Shown here: piece after piece, positions 34,155-42,683 of the stretch
Layout of the letters: every line of letters starts with the position of its first letter
Position numbering within the stretch: the first letter of the stretch is position 1
Source: Flavobacterium cupriresistens
Lineage (GTDB): Bacteria > Bacteroidota > Bacteroidia > Flavobacteriales > Flavobacteriaceae
Direction of reading: 5' to 3'
Assembly: GCF_020911925.1 (NCBI RefSeq)
Contig: NZ_CP087134.1
Span: 434,001 to 498,000 of the forward strand
DNA: 64,000 nucleotides
Notes under the pieces: generated by a model
Database searches by the model: none
What the model was told of the DNA's origin: nothing
What the model saw: only the letters and a program-made list of their open reading frames with translations
Made by a program: the position numbers and the translations under genes

Positions 34155-34901
34155 ATGATGCTCATTCGTTATTTATCCCAAATAGGAAAATATTTTTTAA
34201 TGCTGAAAGAAATTTTCAACAAACAGACCAAATGGCCTGTAATGAAAAAATTAATCTTCAAAGAAATAGACGATCTAATTATTGACTCTCTCGGAATTGT
34301 ATGTTTTATCTCTTTCTTTATTGGAGGGGTTGTTGCCATTCAGACCGCATTAAATTTAACTAATCCGTTAATTCCAAAATATTTAATTGGTTTTGCTACA
34401 CGTCAATCCGTAATTCTGGAGTTTGCTCCTACTTTTATTTCTGTTATTATGGCAGGAAAAATGGGGTCTTATATCACTTCCAGTATTGGTACAATGCGTG
34501 TTACAGAGCAAATCGATGCGTTGGAAGTTATGGGGGTTAATTCCTTAAACTATCTTGTTTTCCCTAAAATAGTAGCCTTATTAATGTATCCTTTCGTAAT
34601 CGGAATTAGTATGTTTTTGGGTGTTTTTGGAGGATGGCTTGCTTGTGCTTATGGAGGATTCTCAACCAGTCAGGATTTTATTCAGGGTGCTCAAATGGAA
34701 TTTATTCCCTTTCATATTACTTATGCTTTTATCAAAACTTTGATTTTTGCCATGTTATTAGCTACAATCCCTTCTTTTCATGGTTACTATATGAAAGGTG
34801 GTGCACTTGAAGTTGGTAAAGCTAGTACGGTATCGTTTGTATGGACATCGGTTTGTATTATTCTTTTTAATTACATATTAACTCAATTATTATTAGGATA
34901 A
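34155..34901 (+). CDS. mlaE: MlaE-type ABC transporter permease
   Basis: A 248-residue permease of the MlaE/YrbE family, the membrane part of a phospholipid-trafficking ABC transporter that keeps outer-membrane lipid asymmetry. The interfacial N-terminal helix and segments GGVVAIQTALNLTNP, LEFAPTFISVIMAGKMGS and TEQIDALEVMGVN are the family hallmarks; about five membrane helices. The stop overlaps the start of mlaF (TAATG). A partner MCE-domain gene (mlaD) is not adjacent, unlike in E. coli. Confidence 0.9.
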   Translation: MMLIRYLSQIGKYFLMLKEIFNKQTKWPVMKKLIFKEIDDLIIDSLGIVCFISFFIGGVVAIQTALNLTNPLIPKYLIGFATRQSVILEFAPTFISVIMAGKMGSYITSSIGTMRVTEQIDALEVMGVNSLNYLVFPKIVALLMYPFVIGISMFLGVFGGWLACAYGGFSTSQDFIQGAQMEFIPFHITYAFIKTLIFAMLLATIPSFHGYYMKGGALEVGKASTVSFVWTSVCIILFNYILTQLLLG

Positions 34902-35662
34902 TGATAGAAGTAAAAAACATAGAAAAATCATTTGGAGACAGCAAAGTTTTAAAAGGGGTTTCGACCGTTTTTGAAACCGGAAAGACCAACTTAATCATTG
35001 GACAAAGTGGATCCGGAAAAACGGTTTTATTAAAAACATTATTAGGAATTCATACTCCTGACTCGGGAACTATCGAATTTGACGGACGTGTTTATTCGGC
35101 ATTAGATCCGGATGAAAAAAGAGAACTAAGAACTGAAATTGGAATGGTTTTTCAAGGAAGTGCTTTATTCGATTCGATGACTGTTGCAGAAAATGTAGCG
35201 TTCCCTTTGAGAATGTTCACCAATGACAATAAAATAAAAATTAAAGAACGTGTTGATTTTGTTCTGGAAAGAGTAAACTTAGTTGATGCGCATCAAAAAC
35301 TTCCTTCTGAAATTTCGGGTGGAATGCAGAAGCGTGTGGCTATTGCCCGTGCGATTGTAAACAATCCTAAATACTTGTTTTGTGACGAACCAAACTCCGG
35401 TTTGGATCCGAACACCTCAACTTTGATTGACAACCTGATTAAAGAAATTACCGAAGAATACAATATCACAACCGTAATCAATACGCACGATATGAACTCG
35501 GTAATGGAAATTGGAGAGAACATCGTTTTCCTCAAAAAAGGACTAAAAGCTTGGCAGGGAACAAAAGAAGAAATCTTCAGAACAGACAATAAAGACATCG
35601 TAAAATTTGTTTACTCGTCTAATCTGTTCAAAAAAGTAAGAGAGGCTTATTTAAAAGGGTAA
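34901..35662 (+). CDS. mlaF: MlaF-type ABC transporter ATPase
   Basis: A 253-residue ATPase: Walker A GQSGSGKT at 34-41, Q-loop VFQGSALFDSMTV, signature SGGMQKR, Walker B YLFCDEPNSGLDP and the switch His in VINTHDMNS. Gene overlap with mlaE shows they make one complex. Together they drive retrograde or anterograde lipid transport across the periplasm; direction is disputed in the family. It ends the pair and is followed by TTGGAATTT-family palindromes in a convergent gap. Confidence 0.93.
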   Translation: MIEVKNIEKSFGDSKVLKGVSTVFETGKTNLIIGQSGSGKTVLLKTLLGIHTPDSGTIEFDGRVYSALDPDEKRELRTEIGMVFQGSALFDSMTVAENVAFPLRMFTNDNKIKIKERVDFVLERVNLVDAHQKLPSEISGGMQKRVAIARAIVNNPKYLFCDEPNSGLDPNTSTLIDNLIKEITEEYNITTVINTHDMNSVMEIGENIVFLKKGLKAWQGTKEEIFRTDNKDIVKFVYSSNLFKKVREAYLKG

Positions 35663-35670
35663 ACCTTTTT

Positions 35671-35862
35671 AAATTCCAAAAAATATAAATTCCAAATTTT
35701 ACGGTTGGAATTTGGGATTTTTTATATTGGAATTTAATACTTCTAGTATTTTTTTTACCACAATCTTTTATTAAAGGTTAAATCATATTAACAAAATAAC
35801 AATACAAAAATCCCAAATTCCAATCTTAAAAGTTGGAATTTGGGATTTAAATTATTGGGATT
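35671..35862. repeat. Palindromes of the TTGGAATTT family in a convergent gap
   Basis: Two hairpins lie between mlaF and the SprT-like gene. The second is exact: AAATCCCAAATTCCAA (35808-35823) and TTGGAATTTGGGATTT (35833-35848), a 16 bp perfect stem with a nine-base loop. The first (35671-35737) is imperfect with the same words. They may end both converging transcripts. Confidence 0.75.
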
Positions 35863-36467
35863 TAATTGCCACTCGGCAGTAACTCTACCTCAGCGTTTGG
35901 ATTAAACAGATACGTTTTTCCGGAACTTAATTCGATGCATTCAAAACGTTTGGTTCGTACGGCAAGTTTTTTAAACACCTTTCCGTTTTTAATTCTGAAA
36001 ACACTTCCGTATGGGATCTCAAAAACATAGTTTTTATCATCTTTGGCATCGTATTGCTTCAAAGCCAGTGACAAAGTAGTATCGGTATCGCTACTGGCGC
36101 TAGGGTTCTTAAAATGCCTTGCTAACAGCGGCAACAAATGACCGGGGAATATTTCGGGACGAATAAACGGCACCATCAAACGTTGAAACGAATATTTCCA
36201 TTCATTCCCATGAGGTTTTATATTTCGTCCAAACTTTTCAAAGGCGACCAAATGCGCAATTTCATGAACCAGCGTAATCAAAAAACGATACTTATTCAGA
36301 CTTGCATTTACCGTGATTTCATGTTTACCACTCAGTCCTCGTCTGTAATCTCCATGACGCGTTTGACGCTCATTTACGATTTTCAGATGAACCTGATTGG
36401 CAACAATCAATTCAAAAACAGGCTTTACAGCATGTTCCGGTATATATCTGGCTAAAGTTTCGTTCAA
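35862..36467 (-). CDS. SprT-like zinc-binding protein
   Basis: A 201-residue protein with a SprT-like domain: GDYRRGLSGKHEITVN then VHEIAHLVAF with His68, Glu69 and His72 (HExxH), and PHGNEWKYSFQRLM, as in bacterial SprT proteins related to Spartan proteases. The C-terminal part (about 130-200) is beta-rich and contains no zinc-ribbon cysteines. Start codon is TTG at 36467; a stop lies five codons upstream in frame and no ATG fits. Cytoplasmic; substrate unknown. Confidence 0.8.
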   Translation of the reverse strand: MNETLARYIPEHAVKPVFELIVANQVHLKIVNERQTRHGDYRRGLSGKHEITVNASLNKYRFLITLVHEIAHLVAFEKFGRNIKPHGNEWKYSFQRLMVPFIRPEIFPGHLLPLLARHFKNPSASSDTDTTLSLALKQYDAKDDKNYVFEIPYGSVFRIKNGKVFKKLAVRTKRFECIELSSGKTYLFNPNAEVELLPSGN

Positions 36468-36531
36468 GGCTATAATAAGTTATAAATTCCGGCTACACTA
36501 AAATTTGGAATTTGAATTTTGTTTATTAAAT

Positions 36532-37209
36532 CTAAGGATTCGTTGAAGAAACTTCTAAAACTTTTCCGTTAAAGTATTTATTTCCGTTTAGGGTAAAATC
36601 ATAAATATAAGTGGCCATTCCTTCTGCTGAAATTGGTGCCTGATATCCCGGGAAAGCTTCTTGTAACATTTCGGTCTGAACAGAGCCTAACGCCAATACA
36701 TTAAATGAAATCCCTTGTTCTTTATATTCTTCCGCCAATAACTCTGTCAACGTAATTACCGCACCTTTACTGGAACTATAAGCAGCTAAACCTGCGAATT
36801 TCAAACTACCACGAACACCACCAATCGAACTAATGGTTACGACGTGGCTTCCCTTCTCCAGAAAAGGCAAACAGATTCGGGTAAGATTTGCCACAGCAAA
36901 AACATTCACCTTATAGATACTTTCAAAATCTGCCTGCGTGGTTTCTGCGAAAGGCTTTAGCAATAAAGCACCTGCGTTATGTACTAAAGCATCCACTTTC
37001 TTCCAGGTTGATGAAAGAAAATCTTCCACTTTATATAATTCTGACTCGTTTGATAAATCGACTGATAAACACGTTACATTTTCATGCTCCAGAAGTGCCT
37101 TGGGTACTTTTCTGGAAATAGCCAATACCTTGTTACCGGCATTTGCAAACTGCAAAGCCAATTCATAACCGATACCTCTACTCGTTCCTGTTATAATAAT
37201 ATTTTTCAT
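36532..37209 (-). CDS. Short-chain dehydrogenase/reductase
   Basis: A 225-residue SDR enzyme: nucleotide motif GTSRGIG (8-14), NAG at 78-80, catalytic Ser127 or Ser128, Tyr144 and Lys148 (YSSSK). The C-terminus ends at STNP, slightly short. It uses NAD(P)H to reduce or oxidise an unknown carbonyl/alcohol. It follows the M28 lipoprotein gene by 35 bases, so it may be the last or a separate gene of the long minus-strand operon. Confidence 0.88.
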   Translation of the reverse strand: MKNIIITGTSRGIGYELALQFANAGNKVLAISRKVPKALLEHENVTCLSVDLSNESELYKVEDFLSSTWKKVDALVHNAGALLLKPFAETTQADFESIYKVNVFAVANLTRICLPFLEKGSHVVTISSIGGVRGSLKFAGLAAYSSSKGAVITLTELLAEEYKEQGISFNVLALGSVQTEMLQEAFPGYQAPISAEGMATYIYDFTLNGNKYFNGKVLEVSSTNP

Positions 37210-37244
37210 GAAGCAAAAATAAGCAAAACCCTTAAAAAGAAGGG

Positions 37245-38213
37245 TTATTTAGTCATGGTAATTTCTTGTGTTTTAGAATCGGTAATTTTAGTTACAGCAG
37301 GAAGAAATTCTTGTATGAAGGCAGTCATGTGTGCAATATCCATCGCTTTGAATTCATCTGAAGGGTGATGATAGAACTCAAAATTCTCAAAATCAAAAGT
37401 ACTTATGGACTGACAAGGCTTCTTGAAAACGTCATAAAACGAATAGTTATCAGATCTGTAAAACAATTCATATTCTGCTTCTTTCGGAAGGAAACCAATT
37501 GTTTTTTTACCTGTATACTCATTTATTTTTTGTGCCATATTCGATTTATCAAAACCGGTGATGTAAGCCAAATAATCTCTTTTCATTGGTACCCCGATCA
37601 TCTCGATATTTAACTGGGCATACAAATTGAAGTTTTGCACTTTTAGTTTTTGCACCAAACTTTTAGAGCCTAACAATCCTTTTTCTTCTCCGGCAAAAAA
37701 CACGATAAGAATACTGCGTTTATTAGATTTCGTTTTACTGAAATATTTTGCCATTTCGGCCACAGCGGTTACTCCCGAAGCATCATCGTTTGCTCCATTG
37801 TTTATATTGTCTCCTTGTTTGCTTTTATCGATACCGATGTGATCATAATGAGCACTCAAAACCACAAATTCTTTTTTAAGTTCAGGGTCAGTACCTTCCA
37901 GAACTCCAACAATATTAAAAGCCGGCGAATCAAAATTCGTCAATGTATCGCGATAGGTTTTAAAATAGGGCTTTACATTGTTTTTCTTTAAAAAGTCTTC
38001 CAGAAAAACAGCTGCTTTGTTGATTCCTTCTGTTCCGGTATCACGGCCTTCTAATTCGTCAGAAGAAAGATATTTCAGGAAATCCGAAACATCGGTCTGA
38101 TTTACTTTATAAGCAGTCTCAGTTGATTTTGAAGCTGTATTGGCTACAGTTGTATTAGTCGATTTACAAGAAAGCAAAACAAATGGAAGAAGAAGAAAAT
38201 ACAGTTTTTTCAT
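37245..38213 (-). CDS. M28-family metallopeptidase, lipoprotein
   Basis: A 322-residue exported lipoprotein: MKKLYFLLLPFVLLSC with lipobox Cys16 followed by KSTN. The catalytic domain has the two-zinc M28 motifs: SAHYDHIG (His), NGANDDASGVTAV (Asp), FFAGEEKGLLGS (Glu pair), and a late His in YHHPSDEF. Such enzymes are aminopeptidases acting on peptides in the periplasm or at the cell surface. Gap of 23 bases to the LysE-like gene upstream suggests operon membership. Confidence 0.88.
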   Translation of the reverse strand: MKKLYFLLLPFVLLSCKSTNTTVANTASKSTETAYKVNQTDVSDFLKYLSSDELEGRDTGTEGINKAAVFLEDFLKKNNVKPYFKTYRDTLTNFDSPAFNIVGVLEGTDPELKKEFVVLSAHYDHIGIDKSKQGDNINNGANDDASGVTAVAEMAKYFSKTKSNKRSILIVFFAGEEKGLLGSKSLVQKLKVQNFNLYAQLNIEMIGVPMKRDYLAYITGFDKSNMAQKINEYTGKKTIGFLPKEAEYELFYRSDNYSFYDVFKKPCQSISTFDFENFEFYHHPSDEFKAMDIAHMTAFIQEFLPAVTKITDSKTQEITMTK

Positions 38214-38236
38214 GAATAGAATTTTAGCTTTAGAAG

Positions 38237-38896
38237 CTAGAATTCCAAAGCGGTTGATTTAAAATATTTTTTATACACTTTAAATACCTGAATACCTCCC
38301 AGAATAATAAAAAACAACGGAATAAAAACAGGCATTACATACTTTGAAAATGGATTTGCTTTTTGAAAAACAGTCTGTAAAATTAAAATCAAACTTAACA
38401 TTCCTAAAAACACACCTACCAAAGTTCCTGCAATATAATAATATTTTAACTTCTTTTCCGTAGTGATAAATTTTGCATTTACTAAATACAAATTCCAACT
38501 GGTCCAGAAGGGTAACTGCAAAAAATTAAAGCAATTTAAGATAACTCCAATTACAAATGGGGAGTACATTAAATATTGATTCAAATTGTCATTCACTCCG
38601 GAAGTTTGTTTTGAATTGGCGTAAAACAAATAAGCCAGTACAAACATAAAACCAACTGCAAAAAAATCAATAATTTTCATCAGTTTTCTGTTTTCTACCA
38701 ATCGTTTTGCGAAAAGCAGTGTAAAATAAATCACAAAAGTTTCTACAAAAACGACACCGAACAAAAACAAAATTAGATTATCAAGCCCTGATTTGGAATA
38801 GATTTCCAAACCAGCCAAATTGAGGTAGCCCAATGGAATTGACCCGATAAAACTTACCAGAAATCCGACAGCCATATTTTGCGCCCTCTTTAACAT
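38237..38896 (-). CDS. LysE-like membrane transporter
   Basis: A 219-residue integral membrane protein with about six hydrophobic segments and an SIPLGYLNLAGLEIYSKSG start, resembling the LysE/RhtB amino-acid exporter superfamily (where a Gly-Pro-Gly start loop is usual). The match is partial, so the substrate is unknown. The ATG at 38896 is two bases after the ATP-grasp gene stop; MAVGF at 38875 is an alternative start. Operon partner of the ATP-grasp gene. Confidence 0.65.
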   Translation of the reverse strand: MLKRAQNMAVGFLVSFIGSIPLGYLNLAGLEIYSKSGLDNLILFLFGVVFVETFVIYFTLLFAKRLVENRKLMKIIDFFAVGFMFVLAYLFYANSKQTSGVNDNLNQYLMYSPFVIGVILNCFNFLQLPFWTSWNLYLVNAKFITTEKKLKYYYIAGTLVGVFLGMLSLILILQTVFQKANPFSKYVMPVFIPLFFIILGGIQVFKVYKKYFKSTALEF

Positions 38897-38898
38897 CC

Positions 38899-39942
38899 TT
38901 AAAAATTTAGAATTTTACTGTTTTGAACCTGATGCAAACGGTATTGTTCCATACCGTCTTTATGGGGTAAATAATCAAAACCTCTTTTATGATTAGCAGC
39001 ACTTATCTCATACATATAGGTAATGTGACGTGCGAGTTCTTTCCAGGCAAACCAAATAGAATGTTTCGGGTCATAAATATGGGTTGGCTCACTTGCCGCA
39101 CCATTTAATTCGACAATCTGAAAATTTTCTCCTCGTTCCAGCTCTTCAAAAGTGTTGTACATAATATCAAATCTTCCAAAATAAAACTCGGGAATCTCCG
39201 CACAGATTTTATTCATGGTTTCTGTTAATTGGGGTGTAATCCAATGACTGCCATCCAAAAATTTGGCTCCGCGGGCATGATTCCCAAATGGAACTAAATT
39301 TAAGGATTCACCATTTGCTAAAGTATGTTGCAACAAATCGCCATATTCTTCCTGCAAAGCTTCCAATTGCAATTCAAACCTTGGCGTTTGGCGAATTAAA
39401 TCTTCGATGGTTGAAACTCCATCTCCAATTACAATTAAAAATTCTTTAGAAACAATTCCGGTAATTTTACCTTCTTTTTCATCCGGATGACGAACATAAA
39501 AGATTCCTACTTCATTTTCAAACAAAATCAAATCTTGCAGTAAAAAGTCGAAATTGGCTTTTTCTACATACTTTTTCAACTCCGAAACAGTGTATATTTT
39601 TTTTACTCCTGAACCACGTAAACCAATATCCGGCTTCGCTATGAAGGGAAAGTAAATTCCTTTTTCGACAACCTCAGCAACAATTTTCTCCAAATCGGTA
39701 TTCTCTTTTACCAGCATCGTTTTAGGATAATACCTATTGGGAAGCAAATCGTAAATCTGTTTTTTACTATCCATGATAAATCCCCCATTTCTAATATTTG
39801 GATTTGATGCACTAAAGAAAAAAACAGATCGTGCCTTGATTGCATAGAAGCCCCAAAGAAAATAAATGGGGATGTATATCACCTGAAATGGCCAATACTC
39901 CCAATTTGTGATTTTATGATAGAATAATTTCATATTAGACAT
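38899..39942 (-). CDS. ATP-grasp domain protein
   Basis: A 347-residue protein. Residues about 15-45 contain a hydrophobic stretch (FQVIYIPIYFLWGFYAIKA) that may sit on the membrane. From about residue 90 it has an ATP-grasp fold: PFIAKPDIGLRGSGVKKI (Lys and glycine-rich loop) and a C-terminal GRFDIMYN ... QIVELNGAASEPTHIYDP with Asp, Glu and Asn magnesium ligands. ATP-grasp enzymes form amide or thioester bonds via acyl phosphates; this branch has no known substrate. Packed between NRDE and LysE-like genes with two-base gaps. Confidence 0.8.
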   Translation of the reverse strand: MSNMKLFYHKITNWEYWPFQVIYIPIYFLWGFYAIKARSVFFFSASNPNIRNGGFIMDSKKQIYDLLPNRYYPKTMLVKENTDLEKIVAEVVEKGIYFPFIAKPDIGLRGSGVKKIYTVSELKKYVEKANFDFLLQDLILFENEVGIFYVRHPDEKEGKITGIVSKEFLIVIGDGVSTIEDLIRQTPRFELQLEALQEEYGDLLQHTLANGESLNLVPFGNHARGAKFLDGSHWITPQLTETMNKICAEIPEFYFGRFDIMYNTFEELERGENFQIVELNGAASEPTHIYDPKHSIWFAWKELARHITYMYEISAANHKRGFDYLPHKDGMEQYRLHQVQNSKILNF

Positions 39943-39944
39943 CT

Positions 39945-40655
39945 TTAAATACTAATAAATGTGTTAGAAAATTGCTTATCGTCGACTAAGTCATGATACG
40001 CTATAACGCCTTTGTTCTGCTCTATGAGAACCTGAGTAATACTTAATGTTTTTAAAGTATTCTCTCTATTTATCACCAAACCATTTTCAGAATCATCATC
40101 TTCTGTATTCCAGTGAAATTCGAGCATATCTGCGGTTGAAATTTCTTCTCTTCCTCTTAAAAAATCAAAAAACCAACCCGATCGTTTCTGTCGGATCGAA
40201 TCAGAATACAAGGTTACGGACGACCATATGTGGTTTTGATTTTCATCTAATTGAGTCCTTCTTTTGGTCACCCCATCCCAGATCAATTCGTATAGCTTTT
40301 TTTCCTGATACAACACCAAGGTAAAGGGCTCTATATCCTCCAGATTGATCTCTTGCCAAAAATCCTTGGGAGAATCACTGCAAATAACATCCAATGCAAT
40401 TAACCCTCGGCTCTTTCGATACAAAAACTGATTTTTATGCTTGGTGATTCCTCCGTTTAAAAGTACTAAAACAGTTCCTTTGGCATCTACTACAAACCAA
40501 GTTCCACCGGCTTTTGGGTCTTTCGGGTACATCACATTTTTGCCGTTACAGGTATAAGTTCTGGGTGGAATTGCACTTGGCCGAATCACTTGCTCATCCC
40601 GATTAGATGTTATAATAACCGTTCCGTTATGAGATACAAAACTTACTGTACACAT
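39945..40655 (-). CDS. NRDE (TANGO2-like) protein
   Basis: A 236-residue protein of the NRDE family. It begins MCTVSFVSHNG, with Cys2 available as an N-terminal nucleophile after Met removal, and has SNRDEQVIRPS (the NRDE motif) and GGTWFVVDAKG. Bacterial members are linked to human TANGO2, which is connected with haem trafficking or metabolite repair; bacterial function is not settled. The first 13 bases overlap the DinB gene, so translation is coupled. Confidence 0.88.
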   Translation of the reverse strand: MCTVSFVSHNGTVIITSNRDEQVIRPSAIPPRTYTCNGKNVMYPKDPKAGGTWFVVDAKGTVLVLLNGGITKHKNQFLYRKSRGLIALDVICSDSPKDFWQEINLEDIEPFTLVLYQEKKLYELIWDGVTKRRTQLDENQNHIWSSVTLYSDSIRQKRSGWFFDFLRGREEISTADMLEFHWNTEDDDSENGLVINRENTLKTLSITQVLIEQNKGVIAYHDLVDDKQFSNTFISI

Positions 40656-41131
40656 TGATTTCTATAAGCTATGGTAGAACGCGCTACACCAAAATTTTCA
40701 TCCAGTAAAATATCCTCAATTGGTAAAACGGCCACTTTAATCAAAGCCTGATGGTGAATACAATGTTCTAAATTGTAGAGCAATTCTCTGTAATAATTAC
40801 TTTGAATTCGGAACACCAATCCATCAATCATTTGCTCTAAGTAGAGTATTTTGTTCTCTTTTCTCAAACCGGATTTAACATCCAAAATAGACTGTTTTGC
40901 AAATTCTATTTCGGTTTGGATTCTTTTATTTCGTTCTCGATTATCATAATTCAAAATCCCGGAATCGTAGCTGTTTTCAAGACATTGAAACATTTCGAGG
41001 ATATGACGGGTATGCTCACCTATACTCGAGTTGCTTAACGCTTCGCAAGGTTTGGAGTAGGACTGATCTGATAATTGAGTCAACAAATTTGTCAACTCTT
41101 CTAAACTGTGGTTGATTGATTTTAGTAGCAT
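40643..41131 (-). CDS. DinB-family four-helix protein
   Basis: A 162-residue helical protein of the DinB/YfiT type with the three-His metal site: IGEHTRHILEM (His) and YNLEHCIHHQALIKV (His pair). Family members are metal-dependent thiol or bacillithiol-linked transferases or of unknown role. Overlap with the NRDE gene (13 bases) and a two-base gap to DoxX put it in the middle of the operon. A link to thiol chemistry would agree with the neighbouring peroxiredoxin. Confidence 0.82.
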   Translation of the reverse strand: MLLKSINHSLEELTNLLTQLSDQSYSKPCEALSNSSIGEHTRHILEMFQCLENSYDSGILNYDNRERNKRIQTEIEFAKQSILDVKSGLRKENKILYLEQMIDGLVFRIQSNYYRELLYNLEHCIHHQALIKVAVLPIEDILLDENFGVARSTIAYRNQCVQ

Positions 41132-41133
41132 AA

Positions 41134-41520
41134 TTATTTCGTTTTTAAAAGGTTAATAATTATATTTCTATTTTGATAAAGCAATATCAGGCAACATACT
41201 AATGTAATCAGAGCAAGAGAAAAAAGAAAACCTCCATCTCCTTTTACTTCAATTCCTAAAACAAATAAATGCGAAAAAACAGCACCTGTCATAACGCCAC
41301 ATCCGCCTAAAGCTCCAAGCCACGTTGTTTTAGGAATTAAAATTAAGATTGCAACGATCAGTTCGGCAATTCCGGATCCGATTCTTCCGTAAGGTTCAAT
41401 TCCCAAAGTCGAAAAAATATACACACTTTCGGGCGCAGCAGTAAACTTAAAATATAAGGTTTGCAATAAAATAGCCGAAGCAATTATTCGTAAAATCCAG
41501 GCAATTTGTTCCGTTTTCAT
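41134..41520 (-). CDS. DoxX-family membrane protein
   Basis: A 128-residue membrane protein with four hydrophobic segments and the DoxX-like pattern: IASAILLQTLYFKF at the start and a GIAELIVAILILIPKTTWLGALG core. DoxX-like proteins associate with redox enzymes in the membrane, and some take part in thiosulfate or disulfide chemistry; the exact role varies. It lies between the YHS-domain gene and the DinB gene, with gaps of 7 and 2 bases. Confidence 0.8.
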   Translation of the reverse strand: MKTEQIAWILRIIASAILLQTLYFKFTAAPESVYIFSTLGIEPYGRIGSGIAELIVAILILIPKTTWLGALGGCGVMTGAVFSHLFVLGIEVKGDGGFLFSLALITLVCCLILLYQNRNIIINLLKTK

Positions 41521-41527
41521 GAGCTTT

Positions 41528-41986
41528 CTATTTATATACTTTTTTCCAGTTAACTTCAGCCTTAGCTTTCAAATTGACCTCGTCTTTGTTCCAACTTTTT
41601 AGTGTATTGTTAAAATAAGCATTGTAAAACAAATACAATTTTCCGTTTGAGATTTTAAAAGTTTCAGGATTTATATCCACTTTATCTCCATCACTTCCCA
41701 TTGCATAAGCACACCAACCGCCAAACTGAGGCTCATAAACAACAGGATTTTTTATAAAAAGATCTTTATTCGCTGCCGAGATAAACTTATACACAACTCC
41801 CATATATGAAGTTACGAAATCATTGTTACCCTTTAACGCTTTTTTTTGCACAAAATAAGCTACAGGATCATAGCCTTGAATCGCTACTTTTTTTTCTAAA
41901 TTATACTGAGAAACTCGTTTTGCTTCTTCTTGTGAAAAAGAGGAAATCGAAGTAAAAACTAATAGTAATACAATTAACTTTTTCAT
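41528..41986 (-). CDS. Secreted YHS-domain protein
   Basis: A 152-residue exported protein: signal peptide MKKLIVLLLVFTSISSFSQ, then a YHS-like domain with AIQGYDPVAYFVQKKA, GVVYKFISAANKDLF and PQFGGWCAYAMGSDGD, the motif with one Cys. YHS domains can bind metal ions, mainly copper. The position next to an exported peroxiredoxin and DoxX suggests a role in periplasmic metal or redox handling. It begins 6 bases after the peroxiredoxin stop. Confidence 0.85.
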   Translation of the reverse strand: MKKLIVLLLVFTSISSFSQEEAKRVSQYNLEKKVAIQGYDPVAYFVQKKALKGNNDFVTSYMGVVYKFISAANKDLFIKNPVVYEPQFGGWCAYAMGSDGDKVDINPETFKISNGKLYLFYNAYFNNTLKSWNKDEVNLKAKAEVNWKKVYK

Positions 41987-41992
41987 CTTATT

Positions 41993-42589
41993 TTATTTTA
42001 GGTTTTTTAAAACTGAAAGTAATAATTCCGATGATATCCTGTTTTTGTAGTCCGGAGAGATGTATTCGAATAAAATAACACCTTCAGTATCTACAACAAA
42101 AACAGATGGAACAGGCAAAAAGTCTTTGTTCACCCCATTAGAATGTACGTTAATAACTGATTTATAGTTTTGCGGAGCTTTGTAAGAAATTCCAAATGCA
42201 CTACTTAATTCTCCTTTTGAGTCGGACAGCAAAGTATATTTTACTTTATCTTTTCCTTCGGTAATTTTCAGATTTTCGGCAGAATCAGGACTTACTGCAA
42301 TAACCTGATATCCTTCGGCTAAAACCTGATCTTCTATCTGAGCCAGATTAGCTAAATGCAGATTACAGTAAGGGCACCAGCCTCCACGGTAAAAAACCAA
42401 AACGGTTTTCTTTTTTCCAACTAAATCAGAAAGACGAACGTCTTTGTTTTCTGCTGATTTTAAAGTTTGGTTTGGAATTTTCTCTCCAATCAATAAGGGC
42501 GAAATATCGGTTGCTGTGTTTGCAACTGTATTTTGTGCATTAGCGATAGTACTAAACGTTACGAATAGAATAAAAAGTGTTTTCTTCAT
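41993..42589 (-). CDS. Exported peroxiredoxin-like protein (AhpC/TSA)
   Basis: A 198-residue thioredoxin-fold protein with signal peptide MKKTLFILFVTFSTIANAQ. The active site FYRGGWCPYCNLHL carries both the peroxidatic Cys and a CxxC pair, as in AhpC/TSA-like reductases, so it may reduce peroxides or disulfides in the periplasm. I start at the ATG at 42589 that puts the basic residues first; 42598 adds three residues. First gene of the tight operon after the Crp-type regulator (gap about 85 bases). Confidence 0.87.
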   Translation of the reverse strand: MKKTLFILFVTFSTIANAQNTVANTATDISPLLIGEKIPNQTLKSAENKDVRLSDLVGKKKTVLVFYRGGWCPYCNLHLANLAQIEDQVLAEGYQVIAVSPDSAENLKITEGKDKVKYTLLSDSKGELSSAFGISYKAPQNYKSVINVHSNGVNKDFLPVPSVFVVDTEGVILFEYISPDYKNRISSELLLSVLKNLK

Positions 42590-42683
42590 TAGTTCCATAG
42601 TTTTTCATCTTTTTTGATGTTGTAAAACTACTTAAGAATGAAAAAGCAAAATGTCAGCTAATTTACACTTGAGGTAAAATAAT

